From contig CABUAT010000009.1 in NCBI GenBank assembly GCA_902489665.1, forward strand, positions 1 through 64,000: a DNA stretch of 64,000 nucleotides, read 5' to 3'. Source of the stretch: an uncultured Collinsella sp. Its GTDB lineage: Bacteria > Actinomycetota > Coriobacteriia > Coriobacteriales > Coriobacteriaceae. This document shows positions 25,277 through 33,579 of the stretch, one piece after another. Below the pieces are notes generated by a model. It was not told the origin of the DNA. It did not search any database and was given only the letters and a program-made list of their open reading frames with translations. Within the stretch, counting starts at the first letter, position 1. Every line of letters begins with the position of its first letter. The translations under genes and the position numbers were made by a program.

Positions 25277-26110
25277 TTAGCGGATGATGGTCGCACCGGT
25301 CTTGTGCGAAACGTAGACAGCGGCCTTGTTGATCGCGACGTTGATGAGGATGTAGATGACCGCGATAACCAGGTAGACCGACACGAGGGCGTCGTAGTTG
25401 GTAATGAGCACGTGGGCATTTTGCATGAGGTCGGGGTAGCTCACCACGTAGGCGACGGTGGTGTCTTTGACTACGACCACAAGCTGCGAAATCAACGACG
25501 GAATGATAAACCGAATCGCCTGGGGCAACACGATTTTAAAGGTGATTTTAGCCTTGGAGAGACCGAGCGCCTGGGCGGCCTCGACCTGGCCACGCGGCAC
25601 GGCGTAGACGCCGGCTCGGAAAATCTCGGCCAACACACCGGCTGCAGCGAGCGCGACAGGGAGCGTGAGCATCCAAAACGACGGCAGCGCAATCCTGTAC
25701 TGAGGCAGCACCAAAAAGAAGAAGTAGATGAACAGAAGGCTCGGTACGCCGCGGAAGAAATCGGTGAGCACGCGGCAGGCCAGCTGCAGCGGCTTAATAT
25801 CGCTCGTGCGGCCGAGCATAAGGGCTAAGCCCAGCACCAGCGCGATGGCGCCAGCGGTGAGTGCGACTTTAACGGTGCCCTCAAAGCCGGCAAGCAGGAA
25901 CTTCCAGGTGGTGAGGTGCGTAAAGAAATACCAGTAGTGGACCGAAAGCTGGTCGGTCACATAAAAGCGCTGCAGTACCAGGACGGCGAGCGCGGCGACG
26001 GCGACGAGTGAGATAGCGGTGCCGATGCGAATCTTGGCGCGCATCTTGGGGCCGGGAGCCTCGTAGAGCGCATCGCGCATGGTGAGCGCGGAGGTGGAGT
26101 GCTTGCTCAT
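25277..26110 (-). CDS. Amino-acid ABC transporter permease (second subunit)
   Basis: A 277-residue HisM/GltK-type permease. A first helix near residues 30-48 precedes the conserved block around residues 85-260, with the ATPase-contact EAA loop EIFRAGVYAVPRGQVEAAQA followed by LGLSKAKITFKIVLPQ. Its start overlaps the stop of the preceding permease by 4 bp (ATGA), implying coupling. Heterodimer partner of the product of 26107-26766. Confidence 0.93.
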   Translation of the reverse strand: MSKHSTSALTMRDALYEAPGPKMRAKIRIGTAISLVAVAALAVLVLQRFYVTDQLSVHYWYFFTHLTTWKFLLAGFEGTVKVALTAGAIALVLGLALMLGRTSDIKPLQLACRVLTDFFRGVPSLLFIYFFFLVLPQYRIALPSFWMLTLPVALAAAGVLAEIFRAGVYAVPRGQVEAAQALGLSKAKITFKIVLPQAIRFIIPSLISQLVVVVKDTTVAYVVSYPDLMQNAHVLITNYDALVSVYLVIAVIYILINVAINKAAVYVSHKTGATIIR

Positions 26111-26766
26111 CGGAGGATCCTCACCTTCTTATCGATATAGTTGCCAATGTGGCTTACCACAAAGGCCGTGCCCAGGTAGCCGAGCGCCGAGATAAAGAAC
26201 GCGGCGACGCCGCCGAGCGAGCGCGTGTTGATGTAGCTCACCACGCCGGTGAGCTCCTGCGGTTTAAGCGGCACCTGACTGCCGAGCGCGGTGGTGAGCA
26301 TGACGGCGATAAAGAGGTTGGTCATGGGTAATACGCTCGAGCGCAGCGCCTGCGGAATCACGATTTTGGCGAGGATACGGCTGAAGCCCATGCCCAGCGA
26401 GCGGGCGGCTTCCACCTGGCCGACGCCGACGGTGTTGATGCCGCTCATAAAGTTCTCGGAGCCAAAGGCCGAGCCCAAAAGGACCGTGGCGACGATAACG
26501 CAGGTGCGGTAGGGCAGAACGACCTTGAGCGGCGGCAGTGCGTAGACGACGATGATGAGCAGCGCGATGCCGGGGATGTTACGGAAGACCTGGACATACA
26601 GGTCGCCAAAGACGCGCAGCGGCTTGAGCGGCGACACGCGCATCACGGTGACGGCGACGGCCAGCACCATGGCGATGGCAAACGACTCAAGCGTCATGCC
26701 CCAGGTTGCTAGCAGCGCGTCGATATAGTTCTGGCCATAGAGCGACCAGAGTTCGGAGAGACTCAT
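26107..26766 (-). CDS. Amino-acid ABC transporter permease (first subunit)
   Basis: A 219-residue membrane protein of the GltJ/GlnP family. Three to five hydrophobic helices are visible, with the EAA loop SGINTVGVGQVEAARSLG followed by MGFSRILAKIVIPQALR. The translation start at 26766 follows an AGG-containing site. It follows the binding-protein gene after a 139-bp gap that contains a hairpin, a common arrangement for keeping binding protein in excess. Confidence 0.93.
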   Translation of the reverse strand: MSLSELWSLYGQNYIDALLATWGMTLESFAIAMVLAVAVTVMRVSPLKPLRVFGDLYVQVFRNIPGIALLIIVVYALPPLKVVLPYRTCVIVATVLLGSAFGSENFMSGINTVGVGQVEAARSLGMGFSRILAKIVIPQALRSSVLPMTNLFIAVMLTTALGSQVPLKPQELTGVVSYINTRSLGGVAAFFISALGYLGTAFVVSHIGNYIDKKVRILR

Positions 26767-26783
26767 GCGGACCTCCCGTCGAT

Positions 26784-26816
26784 AAGGAAAGGGGCTCCCG
26801 TGTGTACGGAAGCCCC
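26784..26816 (-). terminator. Intercistronic attenuating hairpin after the binding-protein gene
   Basis: On the minus strand GGGGCTTCCGT-ACAC-ACGGGAGCCCC is followed by TTTCCTT. The T-run is short, so partial termination is expected, giving more binding-protein mRNA than permease mRNA. Confidence 0.65.
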
Positions 26817-26904
26817 GACAACTCAGTGAGGAAACAGTTTACCGCAATAAAGCGCATCATGCGTTTCCGTATGGTTTCGTTGCGGTCGTTACCAGGCTCG
26901 CTGC

Positions 26905-27900
26905 CTAGGCGCCGATCTCGGGCAGCTCGGGAACATTGGTGTCGCCCGTACGGTCGCCGATGCAGATCTGCCACAGCTCGGTCCAGGTGCCATCATCCTC
27001 GATCTGCTTAAGGAAGTCGTTGACAAAGGCGACGCCGTCGGAATCGAGCGGCAGACCGATGCCATAGGGCTCCTTGCTGCCGAAGGGCTTACCGGCAATC
27101 TTGTACTTACCGGGCTCGCGGACCAGGGCGCTCTGCTGCATGTTGTTATCGATGACGTAGGCATCGACGCGGCCCTGCTGGAGTGCCTGGCGGGCCTCCT
27201 CGTCGGTCTTGAACTCCTGCTGGCTGGCCTTGGGGGCGAACTCCTCCAGGATGGCGGGGCCGTTGGAGCCGGACTGGACGGCGACGTTCTTGTCGGCCAG
27301 GTCGTCGACGCTCTTGATGTCGTCGTTATCGGCGAGCACCAGGATAGCCTGCTGGGTGTAGTAGTAGGGACCGGCAAAGGAGACGAGCTTCTTGCGCTCG
27401 TCAGTGATGGTGTAGGTGGCAAAGACGGCGTCGACCTGGCCGTTCTGCAGGACAGACTCGCGCGTGTCCGAGGTCACCTGGGTGATCTCGACCTTGTTCT
27501 CGCCCAGAATGTAGTTGGACAGGAGCTGTGCGATACCGGCATCGAAGCCGCGGGTCTGACCGTCTTTCTCGTTGAGGAGGGAGAAGAGCGTGGAGGTCTG
27601 AACGCCACCGATCTTAAAGACGCCGGCGTCCTTGACGGCCGTGGCCCAGGCGCTGGCGGCGATGGCGTCGTCATCGGCCTTGGGACCGTTGTCGACGAGC
27701 TTGTCGAATGCCTTAGCGTCGAGCGTGGTGGAAGCCTCGGTATCATTGGAGCCCTTGGAGGAGCCGGCGGCGGAACCCTTGTCGGCCTCGGCGCTGGTGT
27801 CGGAGCAGCCGGCAAGACCAAGGCCGGCGACGGTTGCGAAGGTAGCGGCGACAAAGCCGCGGCGGTCGAGAACGACCTGCTGGGAGAGGTTCTTGCTCAT
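26905..27900 (-). CDS. Amino-acid ABC transporter substrate-binding lipoprotein
   Basis: A 331-residue extracytoplasmic type 3 solute-binding protein. The N-terminus carries a twin-arginine-like lipoprotein signal (DRRGFVAATFATVAGLGLAG before Cys), with lipidated Cys at about residue 33, then a Ser/Gly/Glu linker. The binding domain has GFDAGIAQLLSNYILG, TYTITDERKKLVSFAGPYYY and GIGLPLDSDG, as in glutamate/glutamine-binding GluB/GlnH proteins. It is the first gene of the importer operon, driven by the promoter at 27944-27973; GAAAGGTG precedes ATG 27900. The diacylglyceryl transferase that would lipidate it is encoded at 52744. Confidence 0.92.
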   Translation of the reverse strand: MSKNLSQQVVLDRRGFVAATFATVAGLGLAGCSDTSAEADKGSAAGSSKGSNDTEASTTLDAKAFDKLVDNGPKADDDAIAASAWATAVKDAGVFKIGGVQTSTLFSLLNEKDGQTRGFDAGIAQLLSNYILGENKVEITQVTSDTRESVLQNGQVDAVFATYTITDERKKLVSFAGPYYYTQQAILVLADNDDIKSVDDLADKNVAVQSGSNGPAILEEFAPKASQQEFKTDEEARQALQQGRVDAYVIDNNMQQSALVREPGKYKIAGKPFGSKEPYGIGLPLDSDGVAFVNDFLKQIEDDGTWTELWQICIGDRTGDTNVPELPEIGA

Positions 27901-27943
27901 AGTAGAACACCTTTCTCAATAAAATCCCTAGCGGTTGAGTAGA

Positions 27944-27973
27944 GTTATACCCTATCCCGCTCAAATGGGTCAA
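27944..27973 (-). promoter_or_regulatory. Promoter of the amino-acid importer operon
   Basis: On the minus strand TTGACC (27968-27973), an 18-nt spacer and TATAAC (27944-27949) make a near-consensus promoter 44 bp upstream of the binding-protein start codon. No operator was recognised. Confidence 0.75.
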
Positions 27974-28017
27974 CACGAAATAACTCAGAAACATACTTAC
28001 CTTATGGGTTATTGTAC

Positions 28018-28049
28018 CTACCAAAAAGGGACGGGCACCTTTGTGGTAG
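28018..28049. repeat. GGGAC-loop hairpin (copy R5)
   Basis: CTACCAAAAAGG and CCTTTGTGGTAG flank GACGGGCA; the arms pair apart from one mismatch. It lies between the importer promoter and the alternating array at 28085. Confidence 0.7.
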
Positions 28050-28084
28050 TTCTGGCCGGTGCAGCGGCATGCCTTGCTGTTTTG

Positions 28085-28300
28085 TCTCGATCTGTAACAT
28101 CTGCAGCCATTTTTGCCGAGTAACTGTTACAGATCGAGATTTTCTCTTCAGGGGAATTCGAATGTCTCAATCTGTAACATCTGGACGGCCAAAAGGTCCC
28201 TATCTGTTACAGATTGAGACAAACGTCGGGGACTAAGACGTCTTGTCTCAATCTGTAACAGTTAGACGGAAATTCGGGCCCTAGATGTTACAGATTGAGA
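28085..28300. repeat. Alternating-orientation repeat array (six 15-nt motifs, 40-bp pitch)
   Basis: The 15-nt motif TCTCAATCTGTAACA (G replaces one A in the first pair) occurs six times: 28085 (+), 28125 (-), 28165 (+), 28205 (-), 28246 (+) and 28286 (-). Intervals are 40, 40, 40, 41 and 40 bp. The five spacers are 25, 25, 25, 26 and 25 nt and unrelated in sequence. Neighbouring copies form three perfect 15-bp hairpins. No coding potential was seen. It fills the gap between the importer promoter and the dxs terminator. Confidence 0.93.
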
Positions 28301-28314
28301 TAATCGCGTCGCGA

Positions 28315-28354
28315 AAACAAAAACCTCCGCAGGGGTGCTTCCCTTGCGGAGGTT
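28315..28354 (-). terminator. Rho-independent terminator of dxs
   Basis: On the minus strand AACCTCCGCA and TGCGGAGGTT form the stem, followed by TTTGTTTTCG. It lies 4 bp after the dxs stop codon. Confidence 0.85.
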
Positions 28355-28357
28355 TTC

Positions 28358-30139
28358 TTACTCGTTGAGTAGTCTCACGGCTTCGGCGGCCATATTCTCG
28401 ACCGTCATGCCGTTCTGTGCGAGCAGTTCGTTGGGGTCGTAGCGGTCGGGGAAGCCCTTGGCGATGCCGAAGGTGCGCGTGCGCACGGGCGTGCAGGCCA
28501 GGTAGCACGCCACGCGCTCGCCCCAGCCGCCGTCCAAGATGCCGTCCTCGAGGGTGACGACAACGCGATGCTCGGCGGCAAGGCTATCGAGGAACTCACG
28601 GTCGAGCTCGGTCGCAAAGCGCGGGTTGACGAGCGTGGCCTCGATACCGTACTCGGCAGTCAGACGGTTTGCCACGCGCTCGCCCAGCTCAAAGAAATCG
28701 CCAAGCGCGAGCAGGGCAACGTCGCGGCCCTGACGCACCACGTTGTAGCGCGCGACGCCGTAATCGGTGCCCTCGGCGGGCGCCAAATCGGGGCGGCTAA
28801 CCAGGCCGATGCCCGGTACGCGGATTGCCACGGGATGCTCGCGGTGGTCGAGCGACCAGCTCAGCATGGACAGATATTCCTCCATGCAGGCCGGCGCCAA
28901 GTAGTGCATGTTGGGAAGACCGCCCAGCATGGAAATATCAAAGAACGAAAGATGCGTCTCGGACGTGGTGCCAAAGATTGACGCACCAAACACCAAAATG
29001 GTTGCGGGGGCGTCGTTGAGGCATAGGTCGTGCCACAGCTCGTCGTAGGCGCGCTGCAAAAACGTACCGTACACACCAAAGACTGGCTTGGCGCCCGAGC
29101 GCGCAAGCGCGGTGGCAAAGGTCACGGCGTGCTCCTCGGCAATGCCCACATCGACGAACTGTTTGCCGGCGGCAGCGCGAAGCTCGGGTGTAAAGCCCAT
29201 GATGTAGGGCGTGGCGGCCGTGATGCCAACGACCTGTGGATCGCGCTCGATGGCGGCGCTGAGCGCCTCGCCCGTAATGTCAGCATAGGTGCGCGGCGCA
29301 GGCTCGCTTGGATGGCCCGGGCAGAGCTTGCGGCCGGTCGCCATGTCAAACGGACCCACGTGGTGCCAGCGCTCGGGGTCGTTTTGGGCCGGCTCAAAGC
29401 CCTTGCCCTTGGCGGTGGAGACGTGCAGCACGATGGGATGATCGATATCGTGCAGCTCCTGCAGCGCGTCGACGAGGGCCAACACATCGTTACCGGCGTC
29501 CAGATAGCGGTAGTCGAGCCCCATCGCGCGGAAAACGTTGCGCTCACAGGTGCCGTTGCTGGTGCGCAGCTCGGCCAGATTGCGATAGAGGCCACCGTGG
29601 TTCTCGGCGATGGACTGGTCGTTATCGTTGACGATGATGATCAGGTTGCTGTCGAGTTCGGCGGCATTGTTGAAGCCCTCAAACGCCAAGCCGCCCGAAA
29701 GCGAGCCGTCGCCAATGATGGTGATGACGTTGTAGCTGTCGCCCGCCAGATCGCGGGCGTGTGCCAAGCCGCAGCCCAGGCTCACCGATGTGGAGGTGTG
29801 GCCCATGGCGAACAGGTCGTGCTCGGACTCGTCGGGATTGGCAAAGCCAGAAGCCTCGCCAAAACGTTCCGGATCGATATAGGTATACGCGCGCCCGGTC
29901 AGCGCCTTGTGGGCGTAGGTCTGGTGCGAAACGTCAAAGACAATCTTGTCGATAGGGGAGTTAAACACGCGATGAAGCGCAACCGTAAGCTCAACGACGC
30001 CCAGGTTGGGGGCAACGTGTCCGCCGACAGCGGCGGAGCTTTCGAGGATGGCGTGGCGAATCTCGCCGCAGAGCAGCGGAAGCTCGGCGCGGTCGAGAGC
30101 CTTGACGTCCTCGGGCGTTGTCGTTTGCGTAAGCAGCAT
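28358..30139 (-). CDS. dxs: 1-deoxy-D-xylulose-5-phosphate synthase
   Basis: Thiamine-diphosphate enzyme that condenses pyruvate and glyceraldehyde 3-phosphate, opening the MEP isoprenoid pathway. The 593-residue protein has PNLGVVELTVALHRVF, FDVSHQTYAHKALTGR, the ThDP/Mg motif GDGSLSGGLAFEGFNNAA near residue 150, the catalytic Glu in DVGIAEEHAVTFA near 365 and a transketolase C-terminal domain. It is somewhat shorter than typical Dxs (about 620-640), and SHQTYAHK and EEHAV depart slightly from the usual GHQAYPHK and EQHAV, so a Dxs paralogue cannot be excluded. It is divergent from the HD-domain gene at 30367 and appears monocistronic. Confidence 0.88.
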   Translation of the reverse strand: MLLTQTTTPEDVKALDRAELPLLCGEIRHAILESSAAVGGHVAPNLGVVELTVALHRVFNSPIDKIVFDVSHQTYAHKALTGRAYTYIDPERFGEASGFANPDESEHDLFAMGHTSTSVSLGCGLAHARDLAGDSYNVITIIGDGSLSGGLAFEGFNNAAELDSNLIIIVNDNDQSIAENHGGLYRNLAELRTSNGTCERNVFRAMGLDYRYLDAGNDVLALVDALQELHDIDHPIVLHVSTAKGKGFEPAQNDPERWHHVGPFDMATGRKLCPGHPSEPAPRTYADITGEALSAAIERDPQVVGITAATPYIMGFTPELRAAAGKQFVDVGIAEEHAVTFATALARSGAKPVFGVYGTFLQRAYDELWHDLCLNDAPATILVFGASIFGTTSETHLSFFDISMLGGLPNMHYLAPACMEEYLSMLSWSLDHREHPVAIRVPGIGLVSRPDLAPAEGTDYGVARYNVVRQGRDVALLALGDFFELGERVANRLTAEYGIEATLVNPRFATELDREFLDSLAAEHRVVVTLEDGILDGGWGERVACYLACTPVRTRTFGIAKGFPDRYDPNELLAQNGMTVENMAAEAVRLLNE

Positions 30140-30366
30140 CGTTGTGGGTTACTCCATGCGAATCGAGCGCCGGCGCTCCCTCGGCCGACACAATTGCACA
30201 AGACAGTCTCGCACATTTTGGCGTTTGATATGTGACGGCGGCGCGGTAATTCGACAACTGGTGGGGCAAAACGTTTTGTCCGATGCCATACTGATAGATT
30301 CGATGATGATTTTTTCAATACGTGCAGGCCGTGGCTTGCCGCCGTGAGCCGCTGGAAGGAGGCAGC

Positions 30367-30924
30367 ATGTCCGATGCCGTTCGTGCCGAGAAAATCGCGC
30401 ACGAGGTCGACGATGCCGCCCGCCAGCTCGCCCAGGCGGGCCGCTTGGACCTGACACGCGAGTTTATCCAGCATGGCGACGTGACGGTCTATGCACATGT
30501 GACCTCGGTGGCACGGGCAAGTCTGTCCTTTGCCGAGCACTTGGGCCGTGCTGGCATTTCGATCGACCGCGCCTCGCTGCTGCGCGGAGCCTTGTTACAC
30601 GATTACTTTCTCTATGACTGGCACGATCCCGATCCGAGCCATCGCCTGCACGGATTTCGGCATCCGTTTTTTGCCCTGGCGCGTGCCGAGGAAGATTTTG
30701 AGCTGACGTTGCGCGAGCGGAATATCATCGGGCGGCATATGTTTCCGCTGGTGCCCGTGCCGCCGACGTGTCGCGAGGCGTGGATTGTGTGCCTGGCGGA
30801 TAAATGGTGTGCTCTGCGTGAGACGGTCGCCGGCCGCCTGCCGCGCAAAGGCGGCGCGAACGATTCGAACGAGGGCTCGAGTGACGGCTCGAGCAAAGAT
30901 TCGAGCGAAAAGAGGAGAGGGTAG
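30367..30924 (+). CDS. HD-domain phosphohydrolase
   Basis: A 185-residue cytoplasmic protein with a short HD domain: His in VYAHVTSVARASL near residue 44, the HD pair in LLRGALLHDYFLYDWH near 75-90, and later His/Asp residues in GRHMFP and CLADKWCALRET. Such proteins hydrolyse phosphoester bonds in nucleotides; the substrate is unknown. A Ser/Asn/Glu-rich tail (residues about 160-185, ending SSEKRRG) is low-complexity. The ATG at 30367 follows GGAAGGAGG; the in-frame ATG at 30322 lacks a site. The next gene starts 3 bp after the stop, so the two are co-translated. Confidence 0.85.
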   Translation: MSDAVRAEKIAHEVDDAARQLAQAGRLDLTREFIQHGDVTVYAHVTSVARASLSFAEHLGRAGISIDRASLLRGALLHDYFLYDWHDPDPSHRLHGFRHPFFALARAEEDFELTLRERNIIGRHMFPLVPVPPTCREAWIVCLADKWCALRETVAGRLPRKGGANDSNEGSSDGSSKDSSEKRRG

Positions 30925-30927
30925 ACG

Positions 30928-31947
30928 GTGGGGACCGCGATTGATATTGCGTTTGGCGGCGCGACGCTTGCCGCCTGTCCGCTTTCGGCACTGGTGCTCT
31001 CGTTCGCCTTCTACGGGTTTTGCGGCTGGGCATGGGAATCGACGGTCTGCGCCATGCTCAACCACGGACGCTTTGCCAACAGCGGCTTTTTGCTGGGACC
31101 GTGTTGCCCCATCTATGGCGCGGGCGGCATTGCCTGCTGGCTGCTGTTGCGCGGAATTCCTGACGCGTCGAGCCAGTTTGTCGCTGCAGCGCTCGTATGC
31201 AGCGTGATTGAGTACAGCGTGGGCGTGCTGCTGGAAAAAACAACAGGCGCTCGCTTTTGGGACTATTCGCACCTGCCGTTTAACCTGCACGGACGCATCT
31301 GTCTGTACTGGGCATGCGCGTTTGGCCTGGGTGCGTTGTGCATTTGTCGCGTGGTGGAGCCGGCGGTGTTGGGCCTGCTTGCCCATCTGCCGGTGCTGAT
31401 TGTGCGGCTGTCCGCCTTTATCGTCGCGGTCGCGATGATGGTCGACGCGGTGTGCTCGTTGGCGAGCTGGCGGCGTCTATCCGATCAGCTGGAGCGCGTC
31501 CGGGCCGACCTTGCCGACCGAATCAACGAGTCGCTTGCCGATGCGTCCGACTCCATGCTCGAACGTATTCCCGATTCGGCGATCGACTCGGTGGCACAGA
31601 CGCATATCCGCAGTCGTGCCGTTAACGCGTGGCTGGCCGAGCTGGGCGATGCGACGCTCGATGCCCTGCGCGAGAAGGCTTCGATGCCGACGTTTATCGC
31701 GGATGGTGCTCGCGGCCTGGCACTTGCTGCCCGCCGCGTGGCCGATGCCGCGCCGAGCATGCCGCGTCCGTCGCTCAGTCGTCGCCTTGCCGGCAAGGGC
31801 ATAAGCCGTCCGGTGCCGAGCGTGTCACTCAGCCGCCGCGACCTGCGCTTCTTCAATGCCTTCCCGCGCTTGCGTATCAACCGCTACGAGGGCGTCATCC
31901 GAGCTACCGACCTCCGCGACCGAGCCCGCGAGCTGTTCCGGCGCTAG
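30928..31947 (+). CDS. CmpB-like (putative type IV ABC transporter) membrane protein
   Basis: A 339-residue protein. The N-terminal half (residues about 15-190) has five or six hydrophobic helices and motifs of the PF06541 ABC_trans_CmpB family: FYGFCGWAWESTVC, FLLGPCCPIYGAGG, EKTTGARFWDYSHLPFNLHG and ICLYWACAFG. The C-terminal half is soluble and helical, with a basic tail. Despite the family name, transport has not been shown for most members and no ATPase gene is adjacent. The start is a GTG (30928) with GAGGAGAGGG upstream. It is paired tightly with the HD-domain gene, as in other Gram-positive genomes. Confidence 0.8.
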   Translation: MGTAIDIAFGGATLAACPLSALVLSFAFYGFCGWAWESTVCAMLNHGRFANSGFLLGPCCPIYGAGGIACWLLLRGIPDASSQFVAAALVCSVIEYSVGVLLEKTTGARFWDYSHLPFNLHGRICLYWACAFGLGALCICRVVEPAVLGLLAHLPVLIVRLSAFIVAVAMMVDAVCSLASWRRLSDQLERVRADLADRINESLADASDSMLERIPDSAIDSVAQTHIRSRAVNAWLAELGDATLDALREKASMPTFIADGARGLALAARRVADAAPSMPRPSLSRRLAGKGISRPVPSVSLSRRDLRFFNAFPRLRINRYEGVIRATDLRDRARELFRR

Positions 31948-32145
31948 CCGGGACGGGCGCGCTCGCGGCTTCCTTGCTCGCGTATTTCCCGTTGGTTTCG
32001 CGCCCGTTGCCGCGCCGTTTCCAAGATTGCGGCACCGTTTCCATTCGACAACGCAGCGTTTAACAACGCCGTATCTGGTCTACACCAGTTGCCCCTCGGC
32101 CGCATTATGGGCGCCGACAACGTTCATGCGATCAAGGGGGAGCGA

Positions 32146-33423
32146 ATGTACGATACGGGATCGATAACGTTTATGCTCATCTGCACCATGCTCGTGTTTT
32201 TAATGACACCGGGTCTGGCGTTTTTCTATGGCGGCCTGTCCAGGCGCAAAAATGTCATCAACACCATGCTCATGTGCTTTGGCGCCATTGGCCTGGTCGG
32301 CGTGCCGTGGATTGTTGCCGGCTGGTCGCTGGCCTACGGCGGCGACGGTTCCAGCCCGTTTATTGGAGGCCTTGACCAGCTGCTGTGCTTGCCGGTGCTC
32401 AACCAGGTGCTGCAGGCGGCTGAGGGCACCGCGTCGGACGGTGCCGTCTGCCCTCAGATCATCAACATCGCCTTCCAGATGGCGTTTGCCATGATCACCG
32501 CCGCTATCGTCACGGGCAGCCTGGCCGGCCGCGTTAAGTTTGGTGCCATGGCGGCCTTCCTGGGCATTTGGCTGCTCGTGGTCTATGCGCCGCTCGCCCA
32601 CATGGTCTGGGGCGGCGATGGCTCCTTTATCGGCGACATCATCGGTGCACTCGACTTTGCCGGCGGCGACGTGGTGCACATTTCGTCCGGTCTTACGGGC
32701 CTGATTCTCTGCTTAATGCTCGGCCGTCGTCGCGGCTTTGGCATGGTGAGCTACCGTCCGCATAACGTGCCGTTTGTGGCGCTGGGCGCCGGGCTGCTTT
32801 GGTTTGGCTGGTTTGGCTTTAACGGCGGCAGCGAGTTTAAGGCCGATGCCGTGGCGGCACTCGCCATCCTCAACACCGTGACGGCCAGCGCAGCGGGCAT
32901 GGTTTCGTGGCTTGCTGTCGAGCGCGTGCACACCGGTCGCCCCACGCTGGTGGGTGCCAGCACCGGTCTGGTTGCGGGCCTTGTGGTGGTCACGCCGGGC
33001 GCGGGCTTTGTCGAGCCGTGGGCAGCGCTGGTCATGGGCCTGATCGTCTCGCCCGTCTGCTACTTGGACATCAGTCATCTTAAGACCAAGTTCGGCTACG
33101 ACGATGCGCTCGACGCGTTTGGTTGCCATGGCATCGGCGGCATCTTGGGCGGCGTGCTCACGGGCCTGTTCTGTGTGCCGGAGCTTTCGTGGACCGGTAA
33201 GGGTGGTCTGCTCTACACGGGCGACGTGTCGCTGCTCATCTCGCAGATTTTGGGCATTGTGGTGACGGTCGCTATTGTGCTGGTGCTCGATTTGGTGATC
33301 GCCGCGGTGGTCAAGGCGCTGTTCCACGGCAGCCTGCGTGTGGACGAGGCCGACGAGGCGCTGGGCCTGGATGCGAGTCAACACGGCGAGAGCGCGTATC
33401 CCTCGTTCTCCGGACTCGATTAG
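32146..33423 (+). CDS. amt: Ammonium transporter
   Basis: A 425-residue Amt/MEP channel with about 11 membrane helices. Conserved features are FFYGGLSRRKNVINTMLM near residue 28, DFAGGDVVHISSGLTGL with the first pore histidine, and GCHGIGGILGGV with the second. It lets ammonium into the cell as ammonia when nitrogen is scarce. The ATG at 32146 follows AGGGGGAG and starts right before the first helix; an upstream ATG at 32089 would add 19 polar residues. PII protein, its usual blocker, is encoded downstream at 33580 after a 106-nt nested inverted repeat. Confidence 0.94.
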   Translation: MYDTGSITFMLICTMLVFLMTPGLAFFYGGLSRRKNVINTMLMCFGAIGLVGVPWIVAGWSLAYGGDGSSPFIGGLDQLLCLPVLNQVLQAAEGTASDGAVCPQIINIAFQMAFAMITAAIVTGSLAGRVKFGAMAAFLGIWLLVVYAPLAHMVWGGDGSFIGDIIGALDFAGGDVVHISSGLTGLILCLMLGRRRGFGMVSYRPHNVPFVALGAGLLWFGWFGFNGGSEFKADAVAALAILNTVTASAAGMVSWLAVERVHTGRPTLVGASTGLVAGLVVVTPGAGFVEPWAALVMGLIVSPVCYLDISHLKTKFGYDDALDAFGCHGIGGILGGVLTGLFCVPELSWTGKGGLLYTGDVSLLISQILGIVVTVAIVLVLDLVIAAVVKALFHGSLRVDEADEALGLDASQHGESAYPSFSGLD

Positions 33424-33426
33424 CAG

Positions 33427-33532
33427 CACGGCTTTCCCAGGCACCCGACCTTGCCCCTCAAACCGTCGCTTGCGTACCGAAGTACGCAGCGCTCCTCTTT
33501 CGGGGCAATCTCGGGCACCTGGAAAACCCGTG
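33427..33532. repeat. Nested inverted repeat NP3 between amt and the PII gene
   Basis: The 31-nt arms at 33427-33457 and 33502-33532 pair at 25 of 31 positions. The centre holds a perfect GCGTAC-CGAA-GTACGC hairpin (33472-33487). There is no T-run. An amt-PII transcript would carry it between the two cistrons. Confidence 0.8.
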
Positions 33533-33579
33533 CCATGTGAAGGACAATCAATTTCTTTTATTAAAGAGAGGAATTCACT

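Noticed and set aside
28085..28300. CRISPR array
   Set aside because: Spacing is CRISPR-like, but the motif is only 15 nt, alternates in orientation and no cas genes are near. It is reported as a repeat array instead.
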